Shown here: piece after piece, positions 17,702 to 25,757 of the stretch
How positions within the stretch are numbered: the first letter of the stretch is position 1
Layout of the letters: the number at the start of each line of letters is the position of its first letter
NCBI GenBank assembly: GCA_030148805.1
Contig: JASBSS010000003.1
Location: 1-57,191, forward strand
DNA length: 57,191 nucleotides
Direction: 5' to 3'
Source of the DNA: Thiogranum sp.
Lineage (GTDB): Bacteria; Pseudomonadota; Gammaproteobacteria; DSM-19610
Notes under the pieces: model-generated
Told to the model about the DNA's origin: nothing
Database searches by the model: none
The model's input: the letters and a program-made list of their open reading frames with translations, nothing else
Position numbers and translations under genes: made by a program

Positions 17702-19485
17702 CCGGCAGCCGAGGCGGGCCCTGTTCTGCTGAACCAGCAGGCGGCGAAGGGTGGCAGCTGCAGGTGTTTTTCGGCGAACACCACGGGGGTGCCGAGCAGC
17801 TCCTCCCAGTGATCGATATCGGGCGGCAGGGGCTCGCGATCGAGCCGCACCGGCGCGGCGGTGCAATTGTACAGACACAGCATATCCTGTTTCGCGTCCA
17901 GGGAACGCCGCTGCAGGCCGAACAGACCATTGTCCAGTTCCAGCACCCACTGCGGCGCGTCGGGATGGAAGGCCGGTTGGCGGCGTCGCAACTGCAGCAA
18001 GCGGCGATAGGCGTGGAAGACCTCGCCGGTTTCGGTTTTACGATTGTGCATCAGCTTTTCCAGCTCGCCCCGGTCCCACTGGCGGCGGTTGACCGCGCGC
18101 GTCAGACCGGTGCGCTCCACGCCCAGCGTGTCGTTCGGCGTGGCCAGCAGACTGTGGATGTAAACCCCCGGGATGCCCTTGAAACTCAGCGGTATGATCT
18201 GCGAGAGCAGAAACGCCGCGATATGCAGCTCGTTGGGCTCGGCGTGCGGCCGGCGGAAGGCGTCGAAGTAGCTGATATTCAGTTCATAGGGAACGTCGCG
18301 TCCGTCGCTGCCGCGGCGGGTGGAGATGTAGCCGCCGCGCTCGCGCATCGCCTCGAGCATGTGCGCGATCTCCTTCTCGGGCACCAAGCCTTCGAGTGGG
18401 CGCAGGCCGACACCGTCGTGCGAGGCGGTGAAGTTGAAAAAGGTGCAGTTGGGCGGCAGTTGCAGGCTCTCCAACGACCGTGCCCAGGCCGTGAAATAAC
18501 GGGTATCGCCCGAGTGGATGGCGTGCAACAACAGCGGCGGCAGACTGAACTGATAGACCAGGTGCGCCTCGTCCCCGGCGCCGAAATAGGTGATGTTCTC
18601 ATTGTGCGGGACATTGGTCTCGGTGATCAGCAGGCCGCCCGGCTCGACCAGCTCCAGCAGATCGCGAAACAGCTTGACGACTTCATGAGTCTGCGGCAGG
18701 TGGATGCAGCGGGTGCCGATCTCCTTCCACAGATAAGCGACGGCGTCGAGGCGGATCATGCGCGCGCCACGACGGAAGTAGTACAGCAGTATATCGACGA
18801 ACTCCAGCAGCACTTCCGGATTGGCATAGTTCATGTCGATCTGGTCGTTGGAAAACGTGGTCCAGACATGACGCAACCCGCGGTGGGTGCGCACGCCGCT
18901 GAGCAGCGGGCTGCTGCGCGGTCGCGTCACCAGCGAGAGGTTCTCCGCCGGATCGGTTTCGATGAAATAATCGCAGGCCGGTTCCTGCCCGGCGATGTAA
19001 TCGACGAACCACAGGTTTTCGCGCGAGCAGTGGTTGAGCACCAGATCGAAGACCAGATCGAAGCTCTCCTCGAGCGCGGCGATATCCTCCCAGGTGCCCA
19101 GCTGGGGATTGACGGCGCGGTAATCGGTCACCGAAAACCCCCCATCCGAACTCCAGGGATAGAACGGCAGCAGATGCACCATGCTGAACGCATCGGCGAG
19201 GTGACGTCGGAGAAAACTGCACAGCGTCTGCAACGGCGGATACTGGGGCGACTGCACCGTGTCGCCATAGGTGATCAGCACCAGATCGCGGTGGCCCCAA
19301 TGGGGGCCGACGACGGAGCGCCGACGCAGCTGGCGGTGGGTCTCCAGCATGCGGAAAATCCGCCGGGCGGTGGCGGCGCCGGTATCCGGGCCATAGAGCC
19401 CGGCCAGCCGATTCTCGATTCGCTGTCGGGCTTCGGCGACGCGTTCGGGTGAGCTGCGGGTAGGTTTGGGGGATGGATCAGGCAT
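17689..19485 (-). CDS. GH13_18 sucrose-phosphorylase-family enzyme, probable glucosylglycerate phosphorylase
   Basis: This is a retaining alpha-glycoside phosphorylase of 598 residues with a (beta/alpha)8 barrel. The nucleophile is Asp247 (MIRLDAVAYLWKE), the acid/base Glu289 (LLITETNVPH) and the transition-state Asp357 (FTASHDGVG). The segment LLPFYPWSSDGGFSVTDY is typical of GH13_18. Sequence alone does not separate sucrose, glucosylglycerol and glucosylglycerate phosphorylases. The convergent gpgS operon favours glucosylglycerate, which would be split by phosphate into glucose-1-phosphate and glycerate. The 3' ends of this gene and gpgS overlap by 13 bp. Confidence 0.85.
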   Translation of the reverse strand: MPDPSPKPTRSSPERVAEARQRIENRLAGLYGPDTGAATARRIFRMLETHRQLRRRSVVGPHWGHRDLVLITYGDTVQSPQYPPLQTLCSFLRRHLADAFSMVHLLPFYPWSSDGGFSVTDYRAVNPQLGTWEDIAALEESFDLVFDLVLNHCSRENLWFVDYIAGQEPACDYFIETDPAENLSLVTRPRSSPLLSGVRTHRGLRHVWTTFSNDQIDMNYANPEVLLEFVDILLYYFRRGARMIRLDAVAYLWKEIGTRCIHLPQTHEVVKLFRDLLELVEPGGLLITETNVPHNENITYFGAGDEAHLVYQFSLPPLLLHAIHSGDTRYFTAWARSLESLQLPPNCTFFNFTASHDGVGLRPLEGLVPEKEIAHMLEAMRERGGYISTRRGSDGRDVPYELNISYFDAFRRPHAEPNELHIAAFLLSQIIPLSFKGIPGVYIHSLLATPNDTLGVERTGLTRAVNRRQWDRGELEKLMHNRKTETGEVFHAYRRLLQLRRRQPAFHPDAPQWVLELDNGLFGLQRRSLDAKQDMLCLYNCTAAPVRLDREPLPPDIDHWEELLGTPVVFAEKHLQLPPFAACWFSRTGPASAAGQSR

Positions 19486-19726
19486 CAGTCGCGGAAAAAA
19501 TGCACGGTTATGGCTATTCGGGCCCGGTGGCGGGCATTATACCGCCTGATGGCCGGTGTTTCGCGTCGATCGGGCCCTTTTGCGCCCGCAGCAGGATCGC
19601 GAGCAGGATACGTGCCATCCCGGGTAGGGACGATCCGCCCTGGACCTCAACGTCGATCATGATAGAATCACAAGGCTCCAGCGCGGTGAAATAATCCAGT
19701 ATCCCAGTACGAGGTTCCACCCCACG

Positions 19727-20425
19727 GTGTTACGAATCAGCGTCATGAATACCAAAGGGGGTTGCGGCAAAACCACCGTAGCCACCAATCTGGCCAGCTA
19801 CTGCGCCTGCCAGGGTTATGCCACTTCGTTGTTCGACTACGACCGCCAGGCTTCCAGCGTCCGCTGGTTGAAGCAGCGTAAAGCCGGGAGTCCGCCGGTG
19901 CACGGCGTGGCCGCCTTCGCGCCACCGCCGGAAGGCGTCACCCGCAGCTGGCACATGCGGGTGCCGGACAACACCCGCTACCTGATCACCGACACCCCGG
20001 CCGGCTACGGTCTGGTCGACATGGAGGACCGGGTGGCGGAAACCGACGTGATATTGATTCCGGTGCTGCCCTCTTTCATCGACATCCACTCCACGGCCGA
20101 TTTCGTCCGCGACCTGTTGCTCATCGGCAAGGCCCGGGCACACAACACGCAGCTGGCGATCGTCACCAACCGCACCCGCATTCGCACCCGCGCGGTGGAC
20201 AAGCTCGAGCGCTTCCTGCAGCAACTGGACATCCCCGTGATTGCGCGCATCCGCGACACCCAGCACTATGTCACCGCCGCCGAACGGGGGCTGGGCGTGC
20301 ACGAGCTGGCCGAGCGTGACGCGCAAAAGGATACCGAATCCTGGGCGGCCCTGCTCGACTGGCTGGACAGCGGGGGCGAGGCCGTCGGCCACCCCCAGCG
20401 GCTATTGAAGAACGCCTCGCGCTGA
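19727..20425 (+). CDS. Orphan ParA/MinD-type ATPase
   Basis: The 232-residue protein begins with a deviant Walker A motif with both signature lysines (MNTKGGCGKTT), then the switch I Asp in FDYDRQASS and a Walker B-like LITDTPAGYG. Such P-loop ATPases position plasmids, chromosomes or protein complexes. No parB-like gene or obvious centromere repeats are adjacent, so its cargo is unknown. The GTG at 19727 is needed to include the first beta strand (LRISVMN); an ATG at 19745 would remove it. A GAGG lies upstream at 19710. A strong hairpin terminator follows. Confidence 0.82.
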   Translation: MLRISVMNTKGGCGKTTVATNLASYCACQGYATSLFDYDRQASSVRWLKQRKAGSPPVHGVAAFAPPPEGVTRSWHMRVPDNTRYLITDTPAGYGLVDMEDRVAETDVILIPVLPSFIDIHSTADFVRDLLLIGKARAHNTQLAIVTNRTRIRTRAVDKLERFLQQLDIPVIARIRDTQHYVTAAERGLGVHELAERDAQKDTESWAALLDWLDSGGEAVGHPQRLLKNASR

Positions 20426-20432
20426 TCAGCAC

Positions 20433-20463
20433 GCGAAGAGCCGCCACCTTCGCGGCTTTTCGC
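20433..20463. terminator. Hairpin terminator between convergent genes
   Basis: A 12-bp stem with one G-T pair (GCGAAGAGCCGC against GCGGCTTTTCGC) and a 7-nt loop lies 8 nt after the ParA-like stop, with a T-rich right arm and ATTTG beyond. It probably ends the ParA transcript and may act on the facing cytochrome transcript too. Confidence 0.7.
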
Positions 20464-20475
20464 ATTTGACCATCC

Positions 20476-20883
20476 TCAGTGCTTGCCCGGCGCCAGCGGC
20501 ACACCACGCCGCTCCCAATGGATATAGGACTGCAAATCCACCATGTCCGCGGCATCCAGGGCCAGCGGGTCACTCTCCAGCGGGTTCATGATGCACCAGT
20601 TGATCATCTCGCCGAGCACCGCCACCTTGCCTAGCTGCTGCTGGAACTTCGGATAGGTCTCCGGATGGATGTTGGTCGCGTTGGGATGACACTGATCGCA
20701 GGAGACGGTGTTTTTCGACTTCAGACCGCCGTGGAACAGCTTCTCGCCCTTTTCCACCGAGGCCATATACTCCGCTTTCCAGCGTTCGAGATCGGCCTGG
20801 GTGAAGGGATCGGCGGAAGCGACACCCGCGAGCACCGCGGTCGAGGCGGCGAGCAGCAGACAGGTTGGTGTTTTGATCTTCAT
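20476..20883 (-). CDS. Small exported monohaem c-type cytochrome
   Basis: The 135-residue protein has a signal peptide ending ASADP and one haem site, CDQCH (Cys62-His66). The C-terminal pattern MINWCIMNPL plus LDAADMVDLQSYI resembles a SoxA/TsdA-like cytochrome domain rather than a classical class I cytochrome c. The final ERRGVPLAP is also typical of that fold. The ATG at 20883 has GAGGAG upstream. It is the last gene of the peroxidase - phosphoesterase - cytochrome operon. Its redox partner is unknown; by position it may donate electrons to the diheme peroxidase. Confidence 0.82.
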   Translation of the reverse strand: MKIKTPTCLLLAASTAVLAGVASADPFTQADLERWKAEYMASVEKGEKLFHGGLKSKNTVSCDQCHPNATNIHPETYPKFQQQLGKVAVLGEMINWCIMNPLESDPLALDAADMVDLQSYIHWERRGVPLAPGKH

Positions 20884-20903
20884 ATACTCGGCTCCTCGCA
20901 CAA

Positions 20904-21977
20904 TCAATAGTGGGTCTGGGGTGGTATGCGGTCCGCGACGGGCTGGAACTTGGTGTCCGCCGGATGACCGGCTTTGCGGTCAAAGGCCACCACGCGGTTC
21001 TGATTGTCCGGCAGCAGATAGTGCACGTCGACGTTGCCGGTGTGCATGTTGATGAACTGCCAACCCGTGGCATCGCGTTCGAAAAACGGGTCCGCGCGGT
21101 TCATTTCCACGGTGAGTTTCGGCAGATAGCTGGCGGCCTGCTTGTAGCTGCTGGGATAGGGCCAGGGCCAGGCGGTGGCCATGGCGGAGTTGAAGCTGAT
21201 ATTGCCGATCTGGTTGTACTGGATCTGATGCACGTGACCGTACAGGACGCTGACCTTGCGAAACGGCTTGAGCAGCGCCTGCACCTGTTCGGCATCGTCG
21301 GTCCAGAAGTTCCAGCCTTTATAGATTTTCTGCAGCGGGGAATGCGACAGCACCACGACGGGCGTGTTCTTGTCGACCTTCTCCAGATCCTGCTTCAACC
21401 ACTGGCGCTGCGCCTCGCCCACCATGAAGGGCGAACCCTGCGGGTTGTCCAGGCGCGCCATCTGCTGCATGCGCTCCATCGGTCCGCCCCATTTGTTGAC
21501 CCAGTCGTCGTAGGTCAGGATGCTGTTGAGCACCACGAAATGCACCCCTTTGTGATCGAAGGAGTAATGATCCGGGCCCAGTTGCTTGCGCCAGTAGTCG
21601 CCCAGGTCGAGATAGTAATCGTGCTCGCCCATCACATAGTGCACGTCTCCGCGCAGGCCGGAGAGGATCTCCAGGCCGTGGTCGATCTCCTCCGGCTTGC
21701 CGAGTTGGGCGATATCGCCGCCGTAGAAGACGAAATCCGGTCGCGGATCCAGCAGGTTGGTCTCGGCGATGGCGCGGATCAGCCCCCGGTCCCAGTTGCG
21801 CACGAACTCCTTGCCCTTGATGTGCGTGATATGGGAATCTGAGAGATAGGCGAAAGTGAAGTTCTCCGGGTCGTTCTTGCCGAAGGCCACCTCCACCAGC
21901 GACAAAGGCAAGCTGCCGGCCGCCAGCAGCGCACTGCCGCGCTTGAGAAATTCCCGTCGGTTGATAGATTTGCTCAT
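20904..21977 (-). CDS. Tat-exported metallophosphoesterase
   Basis: This is a calcineurin-like phosphoesterase of 357 residues. A Tat signal (INRREFLKRGSALLAAGSLPLS) is followed by the two-metal site residues in order: LSDSHITH, YGGDIAQ, GEHDYY, LSHSP and GHVHQ. The unusual GEHD replaces the common GNHD. Substrate is unknown; relatives hydrolyse phosphomonoesters or nucleotides in the periplasm. It sits between the diheme peroxidase gene (14 nt upstream) and a small cytochrome c, an odd redox context for a phosphatase. Confidence 0.85.
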   Translation of the reverse strand: MSKSINRREFLKRGSALLAAGSLPLSLVEVAFGKNDPENFTFAYLSDSHITHIKGKEFVRNWDRGLIRAIAETNLLDPRPDFVFYGGDIAQLGKPEEIDHGLEILSGLRGDVHYVMGEHDYYLDLGDYWRKQLGPDHYSFDHKGVHFVVLNSILTYDDWVNKWGGPMERMQQMARLDNPQGSPFMVGEAQRQWLKQDLEKVDKNTPVVVLSHSPLQKIYKGWNFWTDDAEQVQALLKPFRKVSVLYGHVHQIQYNQIGNISFNSAMATAWPWPYPSSYKQAASYLPKLTVEMNRADPFFERDATGWQFINMHTGNVDVHYLLPDNQNRVVAFDRKAGHPADTKFQPVADRIPPQTHY

Positions 21978-21990
21978 TGCTGATCCTCCG

Positions 21991-23103
21991 TTACTTGCCG
22001 GCCTGGGACGCGAACTGCGCGCTGGTGAGAGATTCTAGAAACGCCACCAGGTCCTGCTTCTCCTGGTCGGTGAGGTGCAGCGGGCGGATGCCGCCGCTTT
22101 GAAAGTCCGACAGGGGATCGGTCTCCTTCAGACGACCGCCATTGTTGTAGAAATCGACCACGTCGGCCAGGGTCTCCAGACTGCCGTCGTGCATGTACGG
22201 CTGGGTGATGGCGATGTTGCGCAACGTGGAGGTCTTGAACGCGCCGACTTCGGTGGGATTCTCGGTGACGGCGAAACGACCCAGCTCGGAAATATCGGCG
22301 TTGGTGAGCACGGACTTGTCGACATCCGCGCCCTGGCGCTTGGCGTGCACGAATTTCTCCGCGATCTCCAGCTCCTTGCCGCGGATTTTCTTGAAACCGA
22401 CGCCGATGTTGTGAAACCGGTTGTCGGTGAACAAGGCCTGTGTCTCCTCTATCGTGTGACAGGCGACGCAACGCGCCTTGTTGCGAAACAGTTGCAGACC
22501 GCGCACCTGGGCGTCGCTCAGCGCGCTCTTGTCACCGCCGTATTGATAACGATCGAAAGGCGAGTCCCCGGCCACCACGGTGCGTTCGAAACTGGCGATG
22601 GCCTTGGCGACGTGATCCATGGTGATGGCCTGCGGCGCGACGTCGAAGACCTCGCGGAATGCCGAGGTGTAGTCCCCGTCCTCGCGGATCACCTTGAGGA
22701 TCGGCTTGTGATCGTGCAATCCGCCTTCGACCGGGTTCACGAACGGCTGTTTGGACTGACCCTCCAGATCGGGTTCGCGTCCGTCCCAGAACAGGCTCGT
22801 CATATAAGCGGAATTGATCACCGTCGGCGCATTGCGGGTGCCCGTCAGGCCGTCAAAGCCCTTGGATACGGCCAGGTGATCGGTAAAGCCCTTGGCCTTG
22901 TCGTGGCAGGTCGCGCAGCTGACCTTGCCGTCGGCACTGAAACGCTGATCATGGAACAATTTGTCGCCCAGCTTGATCTTGGCCGGGGTCTGCGGATTAT
23001 CGGCCGGGATCGGCACGGGCGGCAAGCCTAGCGGGGCCGCCGCCACACTGCCACCCACAGCCATCAGCACAGCCGCTGTCAGCCACTGTCCGGAAAATTT
23101 CAT
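21991..23103 (-). CDS. Diheme cytochrome c peroxidase (CcpA/MauG family)
   Basis: It reduces periplasmic H2O2 with electrons from a small cytochrome. The 370-residue protein has a signal peptide ending near SVAAAP and two haem sites, CATCH (Cys63-His67, peroxidatic haem) and CVACH (Cys212-His216, electron-transfer haem). Family hallmarks are KLGDKLFHDQRFSADGKVSC, GTRNAPTVINSAY, FWDGRE and TLRNIAITQPYMHDGS. The ATG at 23103 has GGAGG upstream. It is divergent from oxyR, and the OxyR-like site at 23194-23230 may couple its expression to peroxide. Confidence 0.92.
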   Translation of the reverse strand: MKFSGQWLTAAVLMAVGGSVAAAPLGLPPVPIPADNPQTPAKIKLGDKLFHDQRFSADGKVSCATCHDKAKGFTDHLAVSKGFDGLTGTRNAPTVINSAYMTSLFWDGREPDLEGQSKQPFVNPVEGGLHDHKPILKVIREDGDYTSAFREVFDVAPQAITMDHVAKAIASFERTVVAGDSPFDRYQYGGDKSALSDAQVRGLQLFRNKARCVACHTIEETQALFTDNRFHNIGVGFKKIRGKELEIAEKFVHAKRQGADVDKSVLTNADISELGRFAVTENPTEVGAFKTSTLRNIAITQPYMHDGSLETLADVVDFYNNGGRLKETDPLSDFQSGGIRPLHLTDQEKQDLVAFLESLTSAQFASQAGK

Positions 23104-23193
23104 CGCAACCTCCTCCTTTGCTGAACGCACAGCTTGTCGGTCGAAAACATTCTGTTATGGGTAGAGTGTAGTCACGTCGGCCGGACCCAACCA

Positions 23194-23230
23194 TTAAATT
23201 GTTGCAATAATTGCGATAGTATAAAGCTAT
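23194..23230. promoter_or_regulatory. Candidate OxyR operator between the diheme peroxidase and oxyR
   Basis: ATAG-N7-CTAT at 23216-23230 fits 9 of 10 fixed positions of the OxyR half motif. A weaker half (23194-23208, 6 of 10) lies exactly 7 bp away, the spacing of tandem OxyR sites. The site ends 21 bp before the oxyR start codon, suiting autoregulation and control of the divergent peroxidase operon. Confidence 0.55.
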
Positions 23231-23251
23231 CGAGAACGGGAGCACCCGAAC

Positions 23252-24199
23252 ATGACGCTGACAGAACTACGCTACATCATCGCCCTGGCGCGGGAAAAGC
23301 ACTTTGGCCGCGCGGCCAGGGCCTGCTACGTCAGCCAACCGACGCTGAGCATCGCGATAAAAAAGCTCGAGGAAGAACTCGGCGTCCAATTGTTCGAACG
23401 CCGCGCCAGCGACGTCACGGTCACACCGATCGGCGAACGGGTGCTGGAACAGGCGCAGCACGCCCTGGAGGCGGCCGCCAACGTCAAGCAGGTCGCCCTC
23501 GAGGGCAAGGATCAGTTGAGCGGGCCATTGCGCATCGGCGCGATCCACACCGTCGGCCCCTACCTGTACCCCGAACTGATTCCGGTGATGCGCAAACTGG
23601 CGCCGAAAATGCCTCTGTTCGTCGAGGAGAACTATACCGCGGTACTGACGGAAAAGCTCAAGCGGGGCGATCTGGACGTGATCATCATCGCCCTGCCCTA
23701 CCGCGAACAGGGCATCGTCACCCTGCCCTTATACAACGAGCCCTTCGTCCTGTTGCTGCCGGCCGCCCACCCCCTGACGCAGCGCAAAACCATCAAGGCC
23801 CAGCAACTGGAGAACGAAACCGTATTGCTATTGGGGGCCGGACACTGCTTCCGCGATCATGTCCTGGAAGCCTGTCCTGCCTGCATACCCAAGCCCGGGC
23901 GGGAGGGCGAACTCGAACACACCATCGAGGGCAGCTCGCTCGAGACCATTCGACACATGGTAGTCTCCGGTCTGGGCCTGACCGTCCTGCCCTGCACCGC
24001 CGCCGGCGCCGACCGCTACTCCCAACGGCTGCTGGAAATCCGCCGCTTCGGCAATCCGGTGCCCAGCCGGGTCGTCGCGCTGGCCTGGCGGGTGACCTTT
24101 CCGCGCACCCGGGCGATCGACACCCTCAGTAGCGCCATCGCCCAATGCGGCCTGAGCTGTGTCAAGCTGATCAAACCGGCGAAAGGCAAAAGCCACTGA
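23252..24199 (+). CDS. oxyR: Peroxide-sensing LysR-type regulator OxyR
   Basis: The 315-residue protein has an N-terminal LysR winged helix-turn-helix (AARACYVSQPTLSIAIKKLE). The redox pair Cys199 and Cys208 in GHCFRDHVLEAC has the same numbering and spacing as E. coli OxyR. Oxidation by H2O2 forms the disulfide that switches DNA binding. It lies between two genes of its expected regulon: the divergent diheme peroxidase operon and the convergent peroxiredoxin-glutaredoxin gene. The ATG at 23252 follows a GGGAG ribosome site. Confidence 0.94.
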   Translation: MTLTELRYIIALAREKHFGRAARACYVSQPTLSIAIKKLEEELGVQLFERRASDVTVTPIGERVLEQAQHALEAAANVKQVALEGKDQLSGPLRIGAIHTVGPYLYPELIPVMRKLAPKMPLFVEENYTAVLTEKLKRGDLDVIIIALPYREQGIVTLPLYNEPFVLLLPAAHPLTQRKTIKAQQLENETVLLLGAGHCFRDHVLEACPACIPKPGREGELEHTIEGSSLETIRHMVVSGLGLTVLPCTAAGADRYSQRLLEIRRFGNPVPSRVVALAWRVTFPRTRAIDTLSSAIAQCGLSCVKLIKPAKGKSH

Positions 24200-24210
24200 G
24201 GCGCCAGGCG

Positions 24211-24246
24211 CAGGCCACCCGCGTCGGCTGGCACGCGGGCGGCCTG
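24211..24246. terminator. Hairpin between convergent oxyR and prx-grx
   Basis: CAGGCCACCCGCG pairs with CGCGGGCGGCCTG apart from one A-C mismatch, with a 10-nt loop. It fills the 52-bp gap between two facing stop codons. There is no clear T-tract, so termination efficiency is uncertain. Confidence 0.5.
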
Positions 24247-24251
24247 GAGCA

Positions 24252-25001
<750 letters not shown>

Positions 25002-25097
25002 CTTGATGACTCCTTGAGTTACTAGTATTGCGCTGATCCAGCCCCATGCGGATCAGACCATGGGGTAAAGCATAGCGATCCGCGGAAACGAATAGAA

Positions 25098-25134
25098 ATC
25101 AATTATAAGTATGCTGACAATAGAATTTAACTAT
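25098..25134 (-). promoter_or_regulatory. Candidate tandem OxyR operator for prx-grx
   Basis: On the minus strand ATAGTTAAATTCTAT (25120-25134) fits 9 of 10 fixed positions of the OxyR half site. After exactly 7 bp, ATACTTATAATTGAT (25098-25112) fits 7 of 10. It lies about 97 bp upstream of the start codon and overlaps the pqiC stop. Confidence 0.6.
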
Positions 25135-25757
25135 CGATGGCAAGCGCCGGCGTAGGCGCTGAGTCGGTTGCCGATGGCCTGACTGAGCTGGGCGAGCGCG
25201 GCGCTCAGCGAATCCACGTAGGCCGCATAGCCGCTCGCACCTGGAACCGGGCGCAGATCAAAGGTTTGGGTCAATGGGGCGCAGGCGCCGTCGACGGCGC
25301 GCAGACGCCAGTCGCCGGCAACCCGCGCCTGCTTGCCCGGCTGGCCGTCGAAGCGAAAGAAATTCACGCTGAGCTGCCACTGCGGCTCGTCTCCGCTCCA
25401 GGGCCAGGCGGTGACGGCGACCCCCGGCAGGCGCGCGGTCAGATTCTGGATCAGGACGCGCTGGATCGAATCGCCCAGATCCCCCGCCCAACGGTCGAAT
25501 TCGGCCAACTCCACCCGGCTGTCGTCCGCCCGGGTGACGATCTGAGGGCGCGCGAACATATCCGGCAGGTTGATCGGTCCGACAGCGATCTCCGACACGC
25601 CGACGGTTGCCGGCGCCGTCGCCACTTGCGCGGTCTGCGCGCTGAGCGCGTAGAAGCGCGTCGGCGCTCCGCTCCCGCCAAGACTGCAAGCGGCGCTCAC
25701 CAGGGTCAGGACGGCGGGCAGAAAGAGTCGGGCGGCAAGCATGGGAACACTCCTCAC
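25131..25757 (-). CDS. pqiC: PqiC-type outer-membrane lipoprotein
   Basis: This is the lipoprotein partner of the PqiB MCE protein, anchored to the outer membrane. The 208-residue protein has a signal with a lipobox before Cys23 (VSAAC) and the ABC-transport auxiliary domain (PTRFYALSA, VGPINLPDMFARPQIVTR, FDRWAGDLGDSIQRVLIQNL), as in E. coli PqiC/YmbA. The start overlaps the pqiB stop by 4 nt. It is the last gene of pqiA-pqiA-pqiB-pqiC. Confidence 0.9.
   Translation of the reverse strand: MRSVPMLAARLFLPAVLTLVSAACSLGGSGAPTRFYALSAQTAQVATAPATVGVSEIAVGPINLPDMFARPQIVTRADDSRVELAEFDRWAGDLGDSIQRVLIQNLTARLPGVAVTAWPWSGDEPQWQLSVNFFRFDGQPGKQARVAGDWRLRAVDGACAPLTQTFDLRPVPGASGYAAYVDSLSAALAQLSQAIGNRLSAYAGACHR

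Noticed and set aside
17764-19452. 562-codon open frame opposite the GH13_18 gene
   Set aside because: It is antisense to a gene whose catalytic residues are all intact, with no ribosome site or recognisable domain.
19514-19720. Minus-strand frame in the gap before the ParA-like gene
   Set aside because: It has no ribosome site, no domain and no continuation; it covers the promoter region of the flanking divergent genes.
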